Shown: positions 37,277 through 46,048 of the stretch, piece by piece
How the letters are laid out: the number at the start of each line of letters is the position of its first letter
Numbering within the stretch: position 1 is the stretch's first letter
Assembly (NCBI GenBank): GCA_963789535.1
Contig: CAWBKU010000005.1
Span: 682,001-746,000, forward strand
Origin: CAVXHQ01 sp963789535
GTDB lineage: Bacteria; Pseudomonadota; Alphaproteobacteria; Rhodobacterales; Rhodobacteraceae
Length of the DNA: 64,000 bases
Direction: 5' to 3'
The notes under the pieces: model-generated
Seen by the model: the letters and a program-made list of their open reading frames with translations, nothing else
The model's database searches: none
Told to the model about the DNA's origin: nothing
Translations under genes and position numbers: made by a program

Positions 37277-38575
37277 ATGACCGACCTGCATCCTTCGGGC
37301 CCTCCGGACGAGACCGGAAGCGGACGCGTGCCGCACGACGAACACCTGATAAGTGCGGCGCGGGCCCGGGCCGTTCAGGCCACGGCGACCGCCATCCTCG
37401 CCGCGCTGGCAATCGTCGCCACGCTTTGGTTCACGAAAGTCATCGCGGCACCGGTGCTGGCCGCTCTCATCTTCGGCATCGTGCTTTCGCCGGTTTCGGA
37501 CTTCTGGGATCGGCTCGGCTTTCGCGCCTCGCTCGGTGCGTTTCTGACGGTGCTGTCCGTCATGCTGGGTATCGCCTTTCTGGCAATCGCCCTCGAGCCC
37601 TACATCACGATGGCGATCAACCGCGCCCCGCTGATCTGGCAGGAACTGCGCGGGACGGTCGACACCCTGCGCGGCATGTTCGTCGGGGCCGAGCGGATGG
37701 CGCAGGATGTCGCCGACGCGGTGGCCCCCGACGGCGGTGCCGCCGTGGTTGCCGTCGTTCCGGCGGCCGAGAACGGCGCGATGCCCACGGTGTCGGATGC
37801 GCTCTACCTCGCGCCGCAGGTCATGTCGGCCTTCCTCATCTTCATCGGCGCCCTCTATTTCTTCGTCCTGACCCGGCACCAGACCTATGAGTGGGCCGCG
37901 GCGCGGATCGGCCTTCTCGAGCCGGACGATTTTCTGCGGGCCGAGCGGCGGGTGGCCAAATACCTGCTGACCATCACCGCGATCAACGCGGCGTTCGGCC
38001 TGATCGTCGCGGCGGCGATGCACGGCATCGGTATGTCGACACCGATCTTCTGGGGGTTGGCGGCGTTCATGCTGAACTTCGTCCTCTATCTCGGGCCGAT
38101 CTTTCTGGCGGCGGTGCTGCTCGTTGCCGGCCACGTCGCCTTCGACGGCGCGATGAGCTTTGCGCCCGCCGCCCTCTATCTGACGATGAACGCGGCAGAA
38201 GGTCAGTTCATTACGCCGGCCCTCGTCGGTCAGCGGATGGCGGTCAGCCCGCTGGCGGTGTTCCTGTCGCTCGTGTTCTGGATGTGGCTCTGGGGTCCGA
38301 TCGGCGCGATCGTGGCGATCCCAGTACTGATCTGGGCGCTGTCGATCCGGCAGAGCGAACTCTATCGGCAGGCGCACGAAGACGGCGAAGCGCCTGCATC
38401 GCCCGCACCGGAGGTGGGGATGGTGGGCCCGGCAAGCGTGGGTTCGGCCCTTGCCCGACCTTCGCACCGGGACGGAACGCAGGCGGCATCGACCGGAGCG
38501 GAGGCGAGAGTGGTGGAGCCGAGGGGGATCGAACCCCTGACCTCGTCGTTGCGAACGACGCGCTCTCCCAACTGA
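37277..38575 (+). CDS. AI-2E family transporter
   Basis: The 432-residue inner-membrane protein has about seven to eight helices and the family pattern, with a paired helix near the N-terminus (VIAAPVLAALIFGIVLSPV), a hydrophilic middle, and the C-terminal FWGLAAFMLNFVLYLGPI and EGQFITPALVGQRMAVSPL. The family includes autoinducer-2 exporters and Na+/H+ antiporters; the cargo is not established. The last ~20 residues are encoded by the complement of tRNA-Ala (38511-38586), and the stop lies inside the tRNA gene, so the tail is atypical. ATG 37277 is chosen. Confidence 0.82.
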   Translation: MTDLHPSGPPDETGSGRVPHDEHLISAARARAVQATATAILAALAIVATLWFTKVIAAPVLAALIFGIVLSPVSDFWDRLGFRASLGAFLTVLSVMLGIAFLAIALEPYITMAINRAPLIWQELRGTVDTLRGMFVGAERMAQDVADAVAPDGGAAVVAVVPAAENGAMPTVSDALYLAPQVMSAFLIFIGALYFFVLTRHQTYEWAAARIGLLEPDDFLRAERRVAKYLLTITAINAAFGLIVAAAMHGIGMSTPIFWGLAAFMLNFVLYLGPIFLAAVLLVAGHVAFDGAMSFAPAALYLTMNAAEGQFITPALVGQRMAVSPLAVFLSLVFWMWLWGPIGAIVAIPVLIWALSIRQSELYRQAHEDGEAPASPAPEVGMVGPASVGSALARPSHRDGTQAASTGAEARVVEPRGIEPLTSSLRTTRSPN

Positions 38576-38586
38576 GCTACGACCCC
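38511..38586 (-). tRNA. tRNA-Ala(CGC)
   Basis: The 76-base minus-strand sequence forms a full cloverleaf: acceptor GGGGTCG/CGGCTCC, D-arm GCTC/GAGC, anticodon stem CGTCG/CGACG with loop TTCGCAA (anticodon CGC, decoding GCG), T-arm AGGGG-TTCGATC-CCCCT; discriminator A and encoded CCA. It overlaps the 3' end of the AI-2E transporter gene on the opposite strand. Confidence 0.96.
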
Positions 38587-38647
38587 ATCGGCGCGCAATA
38601 TGGGCGCGGGGCGGCCGGTGTCAAGGTGCCGGGGACGGCGCGGCGCG

Positions 38648-39304
38648 CTAGAACGTCACCCATGCCTGTACGAGGATGCCCGCGCCGAAGTCGCCGGTCA
38701 GGGCCTGCACGTATCCCGCCCGGACCGAGAGCGCGGGAGTGATCCGCGCGACCAGCGAGGGCGTCACCTTGGCATAGAAGTCCCCGGTCAGGCCGATCCC
38801 GCCCTCGAGGTTGAACACGCTGGTCAGCCGGTCGTCGAAGGCCGCACCCCATGTCGCGTCGACCTTGTATTGCGCATCGCCACTGCCGATCGCCGTCGCG
38901 GTGGCATCGACCGCGACCCAGCCGCCGTCGAGTCCGCGCCCCCAGTGCAGGCCGAGGCGCAGCGTCTCGTCGAGGGCGCCGGTCGGCAGCAGAGTGTATC
39001 CCGCGGCGAGGCTGGTGGCGAACCGGTCCGGCCCGGTGCCGTCGTCGAGGGCGAAGCGTGCAAAGGCGAGCAGGCTGCCGGCATCGCCCCGGTCGGCGGT
39101 AAAGCCGTCGAAGCCGACCGTGAGGCGCGGTGTCAGGCCGTATTCGAGGTAGATCGTCGGATCGTAATAGACCGGCCGCGCCGCCGCCCCGAGGAGCGCC
39201 ACATTGCCCCCCGCCGAGATGAACACCGAACCCTCCTCGCGCGCCCATGCGCCCGCCTCGGCGGTGGTCGCGCTCAGGAGCAGGAAGAGGGCGGGTCTAA
39301 GCAC
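38648..39304 (-). CDS. Exported outer-membrane-like beta-barrel protein
   Basis: The 218-residue protein has a signal peptide (MLRPALFLLLSATTAEA) and then alternating strands with aromatic ends (VYYDPTIYLEYGLTPRLTVG, LGLHWGRGLDGGWVAVDATA), ending in ILVQAWVTF, whose terminal Phe is a classic outer-membrane insertion signal. No enzymatic motif is visible; it is likely a small barrel of about 8-10 strands. It precedes tRNA-Ala on the same strand. Confidence 0.7.
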   Translation of the reverse strand: MLRPALFLLLSATTAEAGAWAREEGSVFISAGGNVALLGAAARPVYYDPTIYLEYGLTPRLTVGFDGFTADRGDAGSLLAFARFALDDGTGPDRFATSLAAGYTLLPTGALDETLRLGLHWGRGLDGGWVAVDATATAIGSGDAQYKVDATWGAAFDDRLTSVFNLEGGIGLTGDFYAKVTPSLVARITPALSVRAGYVQALTGDFGAGILVQAWVTF

Positions 39305-39373
39305 GGGGGCCTCGCGGGCGGCGATCGGTCTCGAAATCCGACCCAGGCTAGACGCGGCGTGGTTAACATCCTC

Positions 39374-39886
39374 TTAAGAATGATTGACGTCGCCTTTCGG
39401 GCCGCTACGGGGCGTGCGTCGTCGGGGCCAACAGGTTGCCGCGTAGTAGAGCAGGCCGGGTATCTCGCGGAGATACTGGCGCATCAGACCGGGGGTGAGG
39501 GTGCCACGGACCGGGCAGTCGGAGCGGGCGCGCAGGCCGAGGCGGCGCGCGACGAGGCGGGCGCGGGGTGCGTGGTTGCGGTCGGTGACGATGAGGATGT
39601 CACGTTCGCCGGGTTGCAGATACGGGATGGCGTTGGCGATATTCTCGGCGGTGCTGCGGCTCGCATCCTCGGTCGCAATGACGTCGGGCGGCACACCGAG
39701 GGCGACCAGCAGGTCGCGCATCGCCGCCGCCTCGGTCGGCGGATGCCGCCCGAGGCCGCCGCAGGCGATCAGGCGCGTCACGGTGCCCGCGTGCCAGAGG
39801 GTGGCGGCATGGGCGGTGCGGCGCCGCAGGGCGGGCGATGCGCCACCGGGCCAGACGGCGGCGCCGAGAATCAGGGCGGTGGTCAT
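39374..39886 (-). CDS. YdcF family protein (DUF218)
   Basis: The 170-residue protein has the DUF218 pattern: ALILGAAVWPGGASPALRRR at the N-terminus, RLIACGGLGRHPPTEA in the middle, EDASRSTAENI, and ILIVTDRNHAPRARL. E. coli YdcF binds SAM, and SanA-like members relate to envelope integrity. It has neither the usual N-terminal membrane helix nor a signal peptide. It is divergent from the NYN RNase gene. Confidence 0.82.
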   Translation of the reverse strand: MTTALILGAAVWPGGASPALRRRTAHAATLWHAGTVTRLIACGGLGRHPPTEAAAMRDLLVALGVPPDVIATEDASRSTAENIANAIPYLQPGERDILIVTDRNHAPRARLVARRLGLRARSDCPVRGTLTPGLMRQYLREIPGLLYYAATCWPRRRTPRSGPKGDVNHS

Positions 39887-40022
39887 GTCGACCCGAGCCT
39901 AGGGCATGGCGGCGCATTTTGCAGCACGCCCGCCGCAGTGCCGCGCCATTCGACACGCGCCCGTTGAACGGTCGCTGCGGCTGCGCCAGAACGGGGCCGA
40001 ACGATTGTCCGGATCCCACACC

Positions 40023-40619
40023 ATGCTGACCTCGCTCGTCGTCCTGCTGACCTGCCTCGTCGGCGCAGTCGCCCTGGCGCTGGTGCCGGGGGGCTGGCTG
40101 CCCTTCGATGCAATGGCAGCAGCGGCGATCCTTGCCGGGCTGTCGGTCGGTGCGGCGCTTCGGGTGCTGCTCCTCGGCGCCGCACGGCTGCTGCGTCGGC
40201 TGGCGCCGCCCGTCGTCGATACCCGCCCCCGGATCGTCGTCGACGGATCCAACGTCATGTTCTGGGAGGGCGAGGTGCCGCGACTGGCGACGGTGACGGC
40301 GGTTCTCGACACGCTCATCGCGCGGGGCCTGGCGCCGGTGGTCTATTTCGACGCCAACGTCGGCTATCAGCTCTTCGACCGCTTCGCCGGTTCGTACGCG
40401 ATGACAGGGCACCTGCCTGCGGGCGTGGCCGAGGTGGTCGTCGTCGGCAAGGGCGACCCGGCAGACCCGATCCTGATCGCGCGGGCGCTGGCCGACCGCG
40501 CGCGGATCGTGAGCAACGACCGGTTCAGGGATTGGCGGGGCCGGTTTCCGAAGGTGGGGGAGAAGGGGGTTCTTCTGGGCGGGGAGGTGCGGGGCGGACA
40601 GGTGCGGCTGCGATGGTAG
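40023..40619 (+). CDS. Membrane-anchored NYN/Zc3h12a-like ribonuclease
   Basis: The 198-residue protein has two predicted N-terminal transmembrane helices (about residues 3-21 and 31-52), then a PIN-like NYN domain of the RNase_Zc3h12a type. The key acidic pocket includes Asp74 and Asn77 in VVDGSNVMF, an aspartate in YFDAN, GKGDPADP, and a C-terminal SNDRFRDW. The arrangement predicts a cytoplasmic RNase held at the inner membrane. Its RNA target is unknown. Confidence 0.78.
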   Translation: MLTSLVVLLTCLVGAVALALVPGGWLPFDAMAAAAILAGLSVGAALRVLLLGAARLLRRLAPPVVDTRPRIVVDGSNVMFWEGEVPRLATVTAVLDTLIARGLAPVVYFDANVGYQLFDRFAGSYAMTGHLPAGVAEVVVVGKGDPADPILIARALADRARIVSNDRFRDWRGRFPKVGEKGVLLGGEVRGGQVRLRW

Positions 40620-40841
40620 TCTCCGCAGACTTGTGCCGCCGGGTCCGCAAGGACACCGGGTTCCCCATGGGCAGGTCGACTGCCCCGTCCCACCCGACCG
40701 CGCTTCGCCCGTTCGGCGACGCTGCACGCTCGGCCGTGCCGGAACCGAACAGGTATACAGGACGGGCAGGGATTTCAGAATGGCCGGAGGACTGCTACAG
40801 GGTGGTGCGTCATCCGTCACCGTCCCGCCATCGGATTCCCC

Positions 40842-41264
40842 ATGACCCTTAACGTTTGCGTAACAACCGACGTCGCGTTGTGCCGCGCCTTGCGGCGGAC
40901 CGTCTTCATCGAGGAGCAGGGGGTGCCCGAGGCCGACGAGATCGACGGCCTCGACGGCGAGGCGGTGCATCTGCTGGCGACGGTGGACGGGGTTGCGGTG
41001 GGCTCCGCGCGGCTGTTGCGCCGTGGCGACACGGGCAAGATCGGGCGGGTCTGCGTGCTGATGGAGTATCGCAGACAGGGGATAGGGGCCGCTCTGATGC
41101 GGGTGTCGATGGATCGTTTCAGGGGGGTCGCGGGGTTGCGTCAGGCGAAACTCGGATCTCAGGTCCACGCCATCCCTTTCTACGAGGGCCTCGGATTCGT
41201 GGCCGAAGGGCCGGTCTATGACGACGCAGGTATACCGCACCTGGACATGACCGCGCCGCTCTGA
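40842..41264 (+). CDS. GNAT family N-acetyltransferase (ElaA-like)
   Basis: The 140-residue acyl-CoA-dependent transferase has the early motif LRRTVFIEEQGVPEADEIDG, the acetyl-CoA loop VLMEYRRQGIGAALM (R/Q-x-x-G-x-G/A) and the C-terminal FYEGLGFVAEG. The acceptor is unknown. It converges with the LysE gene, 6 bases away. Confidence 0.88.
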   Translation: MTLNVCVTTDVALCRALRRTVFIEEQGVPEADEIDGLDGEAVHLLATVDGVAVGSARLLRRGDTGKIGRVCVLMEYRRQGIGAALMRVSMDRFRGVAGLRQAKLGSQVHAIPFYEGLGFVAEGPVYDDAGIPHLDMTAPL

Positions 41265-41270
41265 GGCGCC

Positions 41271-41900
41271 CTAGCTCTCCGGGCGGAAATCCCGGCCCGC
41301 CAGCAACCCGGCAGCCGCGATCATCAGGGCGCCGCAAACCTTGTTGACCATGCCGAACGAGCGCCGTTTCAACAGGCCCGCCGCGCGGATCCCGAGCCAG
41401 CCCCACAGGAGCAGGATCGCGCCATCGACGAGGATGTAGGTCGCGCCGAGGATCGTCAGTTGCGGCAGGACCGGCAGGGCGGGGTCGATGAACTGCGGAA
41501 AGAGCGCGCCGAAGAACACGACCGCGAAGGGGTTCGCCATCGAGGTGACGAACCCCTGTCGGAACAGGCGGAAACCTGCGCCGGAGGATATGGAAGACAC
41601 CTCCGTCCCGGTCTCCTTCGACAGCATCAGGTGCAGGCCGATCCAGACGAGATAGGCGACGCCTGCCCATCTGATCCACTCGAACGCCGCCGCCGAGGTG
41701 GCGATGACCGCCGCAAGGCCGAAGGCGGCGCCGGTCATTTGCAGGCAGTTGGCGGTCAGATCCCCCGCGATGGTCAGGGCGCTGCGCCGCAGACCGTGTC
41801 GGATGGAATTGGAGATGACGAGGAGCTGGCTGGTGTCGGGCGGTGTGGCGAAGAAGACGGCGACGGCAGCGAGGTAAAGGAGATAGGTCTCGAGCGGCAT
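41271..41900 (-). CDS. LysE family translocator
   Basis: The 209-residue inner-membrane exporter has about six helices. The N-terminal motif TPPDTSQLLVISNSIRHGLR corresponds to the LysE/RhtB G-P-x-x-x-x-x-x-x-x-G region, and GFVTSMANPFAVVFF is the family's second signature. These proteins export amino acids or homoserine lactones; the substrate is unknown. Full length for the family. Confidence 0.9.
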   Translation of the reverse strand: MPLETYLLYLAAVAVFFATPPDTSQLLVISNSIRHGLRRSALTIAGDLTANCLQMTGAAFGLAAVIATSAAAFEWIRWAGVAYLVWIGLHLMLSKETGTEVSSISSGAGFRLFRQGFVTSMANPFAVVFFGALFPQFIDPALPVLPQLTILGATYILVDGAILLLWGWLGIRAAGLLKRRSFGMVNKVCGALMIAAAGLLAGRDFRPES

Positions 41901-41990
41901 GCGGTGGCCTCCTCCCGTCCGGCGTATGTGCAGCGCCGTTCGGGCGAGCCTAGGCGCGCGCGCCCTGCGGGGTCAATGCGCGGCCCCCCG

Positions 41991-42025
41991 TTCACGTTGC
42001 CGTAACAACTCCCCCCGGAGGGCCG
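41991..42025. repeat. Intergenic repeat, copy 2
   Basis: It shares TTCACGTTGCC-x-T-x-ACAACTCCCC and CGGAGGG with 9674-9708. It lies in the 246-base gap between lysE-like and rnr, both in the direction to act as a leader element for rnr. Confidence 0.5.
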
Positions 42026-42146
42026 GTCTGTCCGGCCACCCCGGTGCAGAGGGGAGGCCGATCGCCAGGGTCCGCCCCGGGGGCAAGGGATTCGCCGCGC
42101 GCGCCGCCCCCTCGCCCCGCCCTGCGCAACCTGCTAGGTCGCGCGG

Positions 42147-44360
42147 ATGAACCAGACGCGCAAACCCCTCCCGTCCAAGGACGCCATCGCCGAGTTCCTC
42201 GCCGAGAACCCGACCCAGACCGCCGCCAAGGACGTGGGGCGGGCGTTCGGGATCAAGGGGGCGGCAAAGGTCGAGCTGAAGCGCATCCTGCGCGAGATGG
42301 AGGCTGAGGGGACGAAGGCGCCGCGCGCAAAGCGGGCGCGGGTGCCGGGGGAACTGCCGCCCGTCGGCGTGCTGACCGTGGCGGCGCCCGACAAGGACGG
42401 TGACCTCTTCGCGACCGCGATGGCGTCGGACGACTGGCCCGAGGATGCGGTTCTGCCACGCATCCTGATCGTGACGAAACCGGGCGAGCCGGCGCTGGGC
42501 GCGGGCGACCGGATACTGGCAAAGATCGTGGCCAAGCCGGGCGAGGGGCACAGCCACACCGCCCGCCTGATCCGGCGTATCGCGCGGACCCAGAACCGGG
42601 TGCTGGGCATCTTTCGCAAGACGTCCGAGGGCGGGCGCATCCTGCCGGTGGAAAAGGGTGCGGACCGCGAATGGCAGGTGGCGCCGCACGACATCGCGGC
42701 CGCACGCGACGGCGAACTCGTCGAGGCCGAGGCGGCGGGGCCGAAGGGGCGGATGGGCCTGCCGCGCGCCCGCGTCGTTGCCCGTCTGGGCGATCCCTCC
42801 GCGCCGCGCGCGGTGTCGCTCATCGCGATCCGGCAGCATGCGATCCCCGACGTGTTTCCCGATGCAGCCCTTCGCGAGGCCGAGGGCGCGGCGCCTGTGG
42901 ATCTGGGCTCGCGGACCGACCTGCGGCACCTGCCGCTCATCACCATCGACCCGTCGGATGCGCGCGACCACGACGACGCCTGTTGCGCCATCCCGAACGG
43001 TGAGGGTCATACCCTCTGGGTCGCCATCGCCGATGTAGCGCATTACGTGACGCCGGGTTCCGCCCTCGACCGCGAGGCGCGGCTGCGGGGCAATTCCACC
43101 TATTTCCCCGACCGCGTCGTGCCGATGCTGCCCGAGGCGCTGTCGGGCGACCTGTGCTCGCTGCACGAAGGCGTCGACCGGCCGGTGATCGCCGTCGAGA
43201 TCGAGATCGACGCCGGGGGGGAGAAGCTGTCGCACCGGTTCGTGCGGGGCCTCATGCGCTCGCCCGCGTCGCTGCACTACGAGGAGGTGCAGACGGCCAT
43301 CGACGGGACGCCGACCGAGCGGGTCGCACCGCATCTCGACGGGGTGCGGTACCTTTACGACGCCTATGCGGCGCTGGTGAAGGCCCGGGGGCGGCGCCAG
43401 CCCCTCGACCTCGATCTGCCGGAACGGCGGATCGAGCTGGGCGAGGACGGCAAGGTGGTGTCCGTCGCGTTCAAGGAGCGGCTGGATGCGCACCGCCTGA
43501 TCGAGGAATTCATGGTGCTGGCCAACGTCTGCGCCGCCGAAACGCTGATCGCCGCGAAGGTGCCGCTGCTGTTCCGGGTGCACGAGGAGCCGGGCGAGGA
43601 CAAGCTGGAGGCCTTGCGCGAGATCGCCCAAGGGTCCGGGCTGGTGCTGGCCAAGGGGCAGGTGTTGCGGACCGAGCATCTGAACCGGCTCCTGGCGCAG
43701 GCGGCGGGGACGGAGTCGGCGGAACTCATCAACATCGCCACGCTGCGGTCGATGACACAGGCCTACTACGGGCCGGACAATCGCGGGCATTTCGGGCTGG
43801 CATTGCGGAACTATGCGCATTTCACCTCGCCGATCCGGCGCTATTCCGACCTGATCGTGCATCGGGGGCTGATAACGGCGCACGGCTGGGGTTCTGATGG
43901 GGTAAGCGTCTGGGATATCGAGCATCTGGCCGAGACCGGCCAGCAGATCAGCGACACCGAGCGCCGCTCGATGATCGCCGAGCGCGATACGACGGACCGC
44001 TATCTCGCCGCGTTCCTGTCGGACAAGGTGGGCCGCACCTTCGGCGGGCGGGTGTCGGGCGTGGCGCGGTTCGGGCTGTTCATCAAGCTGGACGGGACGG
44101 GCGCCGACGTGCTGGTGCCGATGCGGGCGATCGGGCACGAATACTTCCACTTCGACCGCGACGCGCAGACGTTGCAGGGCAGCGATACGGGTCGGCTGAT
44201 CGGGATGGGGCAAAGGGCGGAGGTGAAGCTGATGGAGGCGTCGGCCACGACGGGGGGGATGACGGCGGAATTGTTGAGTATCGACGACCAGAAGCTGCCG
44301 ACGCCGAAGCGGGGGAAGGGGCGGGGGAAGCCGCGCTCTGTGTCCCGCAAAAGGCGGTAG
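42147..44360 (+). CDS. rnr: Ribonuclease R
   Basis: The 737-residue processive 3'-5' hydrolytic exoribonuclease degrades structured RNA. The domain order is an N-terminal winged-helix region (KDAIAEFLAENPTQTAAKDVG), cold-shock domains, the RNB catalytic domain with ITIDPSDARDHDDACC and FTSPIRRYSDLIVHR, and a C-terminal S1 domain (GRVSGVARFGLFIKLDGTG), ending in a basic tail. It is the second exoribonuclease in the window after pnp. A REP-like palindrome follows its stop. Confidence 0.96.
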   Translation: MNQTRKPLPSKDAIAEFLAENPTQTAAKDVGRAFGIKGAAKVELKRILREMEAEGTKAPRAKRARVPGELPPVGVLTVAAPDKDGDLFATAMASDDWPEDAVLPRILIVTKPGEPALGAGDRILAKIVAKPGEGHSHTARLIRRIARTQNRVLGIFRKTSEGGRILPVEKGADREWQVAPHDIAAARDGELVEAEAAGPKGRMGLPRARVVARLGDPSAPRAVSLIAIRQHAIPDVFPDAALREAEGAAPVDLGSRTDLRHLPLITIDPSDARDHDDACCAIPNGEGHTLWVAIADVAHYVTPGSALDREARLRGNSTYFPDRVVPMLPEALSGDLCSLHEGVDRPVIAVEIEIDAGGEKLSHRFVRGLMRSPASLHYEEVQTAIDGTPTERVAPHLDGVRYLYDAYAALVKARGRRQPLDLDLPERRIELGEDGKVVSVAFKERLDAHRLIEEFMVLANVCAAETLIAAKVPLLFRVHEEPGEDKLEALREIAQGSGLVLAKGQVLRTEHLNRLLAQAAGTESAELINIATLRSMTQAYYGPDNRGHFGLALRNYAHFTSPIRRYSDLIVHRGLITAHGWGSDGVSVWDIEHLAETGQQISDTERRSMIAERDTTDRYLAAFLSDKVGRTFGGRVSGVARFGLFIKLDGTGADVLVPMRAIGHEYFHFDRDAQTLQGSDTGRLIGMGQRAEVKLMEASATTGGMTAELLSIDDQKLPTPKRGKGRGKPRSVSRKRR

Positions 44361-44370
44361 ACAGGCAATC

Positions 44371-44397
44371 GCCGATGGGGGGTCGGCCCCGGCCTAC
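44371..44397 (-). repeat. REP-like palindrome (GTAG type), copy 2
   Basis: Minus strand: GTAG, then GCC-GGGG-CCGA-CCCC-CCATC-GGC, an imperfect palindrome with inner GGGG/CCCC and outer GCC/GGC. It lies 10 bases after the rnr stop. Confidence 0.5.
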
Positions 44398-44494
44398 GCG
44401 GGCCTTGGAGTGACGGGATCGGATAGTCAGCACCGGCGCGGAGGTATTTCCGGCAAAAAGATTGCGGTGACTGCGCAGTCCGGTGATGGTTTCG

Positions 44495-44683
44495 TCAGCG
44501 GCCGCTGAAGTCGAGATAGCACCCGAAACCCATGCCGCCCCACTGAAGTTCGCCGCCCTGTGAAAGGCAACCATAGGCATTGTATGCGTTGAGGCCGACC
44601 CAAAGGGCCGCGACGATAGTGACGATAACGACGAGGTTCCGCTTGTGGTTCACGGCGGGCGGGCGCCTTGCGGGGTGGCTCAT
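44495..44683 (-). CDS. Small single-pass membrane protein
   Basis: This 62-residue protein has a basic N-terminus (SHPARRPPAVNHKRN), one transmembrane helix (LVVIVTIVAALWVGLNAYNA) and a C-terminal segment with two cysteines, GCLSQGGELQWGGMGFGC. ATG 44683 or ATG 44695 can start it. The Cys-flanked GG-rich tail would lie in the periplasm and could form a disulphide loop. It is convergent with rnr and divergent from the first lytic transglycosylase. Function unknown. Confidence 0.6.
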   Translation of the reverse strand: MSHPARRPPAVNHKRNLVVIVTIVAALWVGLNAYNAYGCLSQGGELQWGGMGFGCYLDFSGR

Positions 44684-44807
44684 GACGTGTTCCATCGGAA
44701 GTACTTCGCCGGAGAGGTAACTATCGAATGGGGCACCTTCATGGCGACGGGCCTCTTTCGGCAGCAGTTCATTCCCGCTAGTCTCTGCGAAAAGAGGACG
44801 AGCACCC

Positions 44808-46048
44808 ATGCACATCACCCGCCGCACCGCTACCTTCGGCCTGATGGCCACGACCCTCGCCGCCTGTGGCGGCTCCCCGCGCCTTGCCCGCGACGCCACG
44901 CGCCCGCCGAGGCGAGTTTTCCCGCCGTGCCGAACGCGGGCTGGGATGCCTGGGTGTCGTCCTACAAGAATCGCGCGGCCTCGCGCGGGATCGCGCAGGG
45001 GACGATCGCGGCGGCCTTTTCCGGTGCCGGGTTCCTGCCCGGCGTGATCGATCGGGACCGGAACCAGACGGAGTTCACGCGCACGCTCGAGGATTATCTG
45101 GCGATTGCGGCGTCCCCCGAGCGCATCGCCACGGGGCGCACGAAGCTGGCAGAACTGGCGCCGACCATGGCGGCCATCGAGAGCCGGTTCGGCGTGGAAC
45201 GGCAGGTTTTCACCGCGATCTGGGGGCTGGAGAGCCAGTACGGCGCGCGGCGGGGCAACGTGCCGGTGATCTCGGCGCTGTCGACGCTGGCCTACGAGGG
45301 GCGGCGGGCGGCGTTCTTCGAGGAGCAGCTCGACGCGGCGTTGCGCATCCTGCAACGCGGCGACACGACGCCCGGGCAGATGACGGGAAGCTGGGCGGGG
45401 GCCATGGGGCATACGCAGTTCATCCCGACATCGTTCCTGTCGCTCGCGGTCGATTTCAACGGCGACGGGCGGCGCGATATCTGGTCGGACGATCCGACCG
45501 ACGGGATCGCGAGTGCGGCGGCGTATCTGGCGAGTTCCAACTGGCAGCGCGGTCAGCCCTGGGGGGTCGAGGTGCGCCTGCCTGCGGGGTTCAACACCGG
45601 TTTGGCAGGGCGGTCGACCTCGCGTGCCACATCCTCGTGGAACGGCCTCGGCGTGACGGGAACGAGCGGCGCGCCGGTGCCGGACCACGGCAGCGCCTCG
45701 GTCATCATTCCGCAGGGGCCGCAGGGGCCCGCGTTCATGGTGTTCTCCAACTTCCGCTCGATCCTGCGCTATAACAACGCCGAGAATTACGCGATCGGGG
45801 TGGGGCACCTGTCGGACCGCCTGATCGGCGGGCCGCCGATCCAGTCGGGCTTTCCGCCCGATGCCAATGGCCTGACGCAGGACGACCGCGTGGCGCTGCA
45901 ACAGCGGCTGACGGCGCGGGGCTATGACACGCAGGGCGCGGACGGGGTGATCGGCCCCAATACGCGGACGGCGATTTCGGCCTATCAGGCGGCGAACGGG
46001 TTGCCGGTGACGGGCGAGCCGAGTGCGGCGCTGTTGAATGCCCTCTAG
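44808..46048 (+). CDS. Lytic murein transglycosylase (MltB-like) with frameshift after the lipobox
   Basis: ATG 44808 opens a lipoprotein signal peptide, MHITRRTATFGLMATTLAAC, in one frame. The catalytic domain lies in another: from about 44917 the frame reads EASFPAVPNAGWDAWV, with IWGLESQYGARRG (catalytic Glu), GSWAGAMGHTQFIPTSF and a C-terminal peptidoglycan-binding module (GADGVIGPNTRTAI), ending at 46048. A one-base loss between about 44885 and 44920 joins them. No convincing signal peptide or start exists in the catalytic frame, so a one-base error or a real frameshift is likely. The enzyme cleaves peptidoglycan to anhydromuropeptides. It is paralogous to the next gene. Confidence 0.75.

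Noticed and set aside
41973..44213. 746-codon antisense frame opposite rnr
   Set aside because: Shadow frame; RNase R on the other strand has complete domains and motifs.
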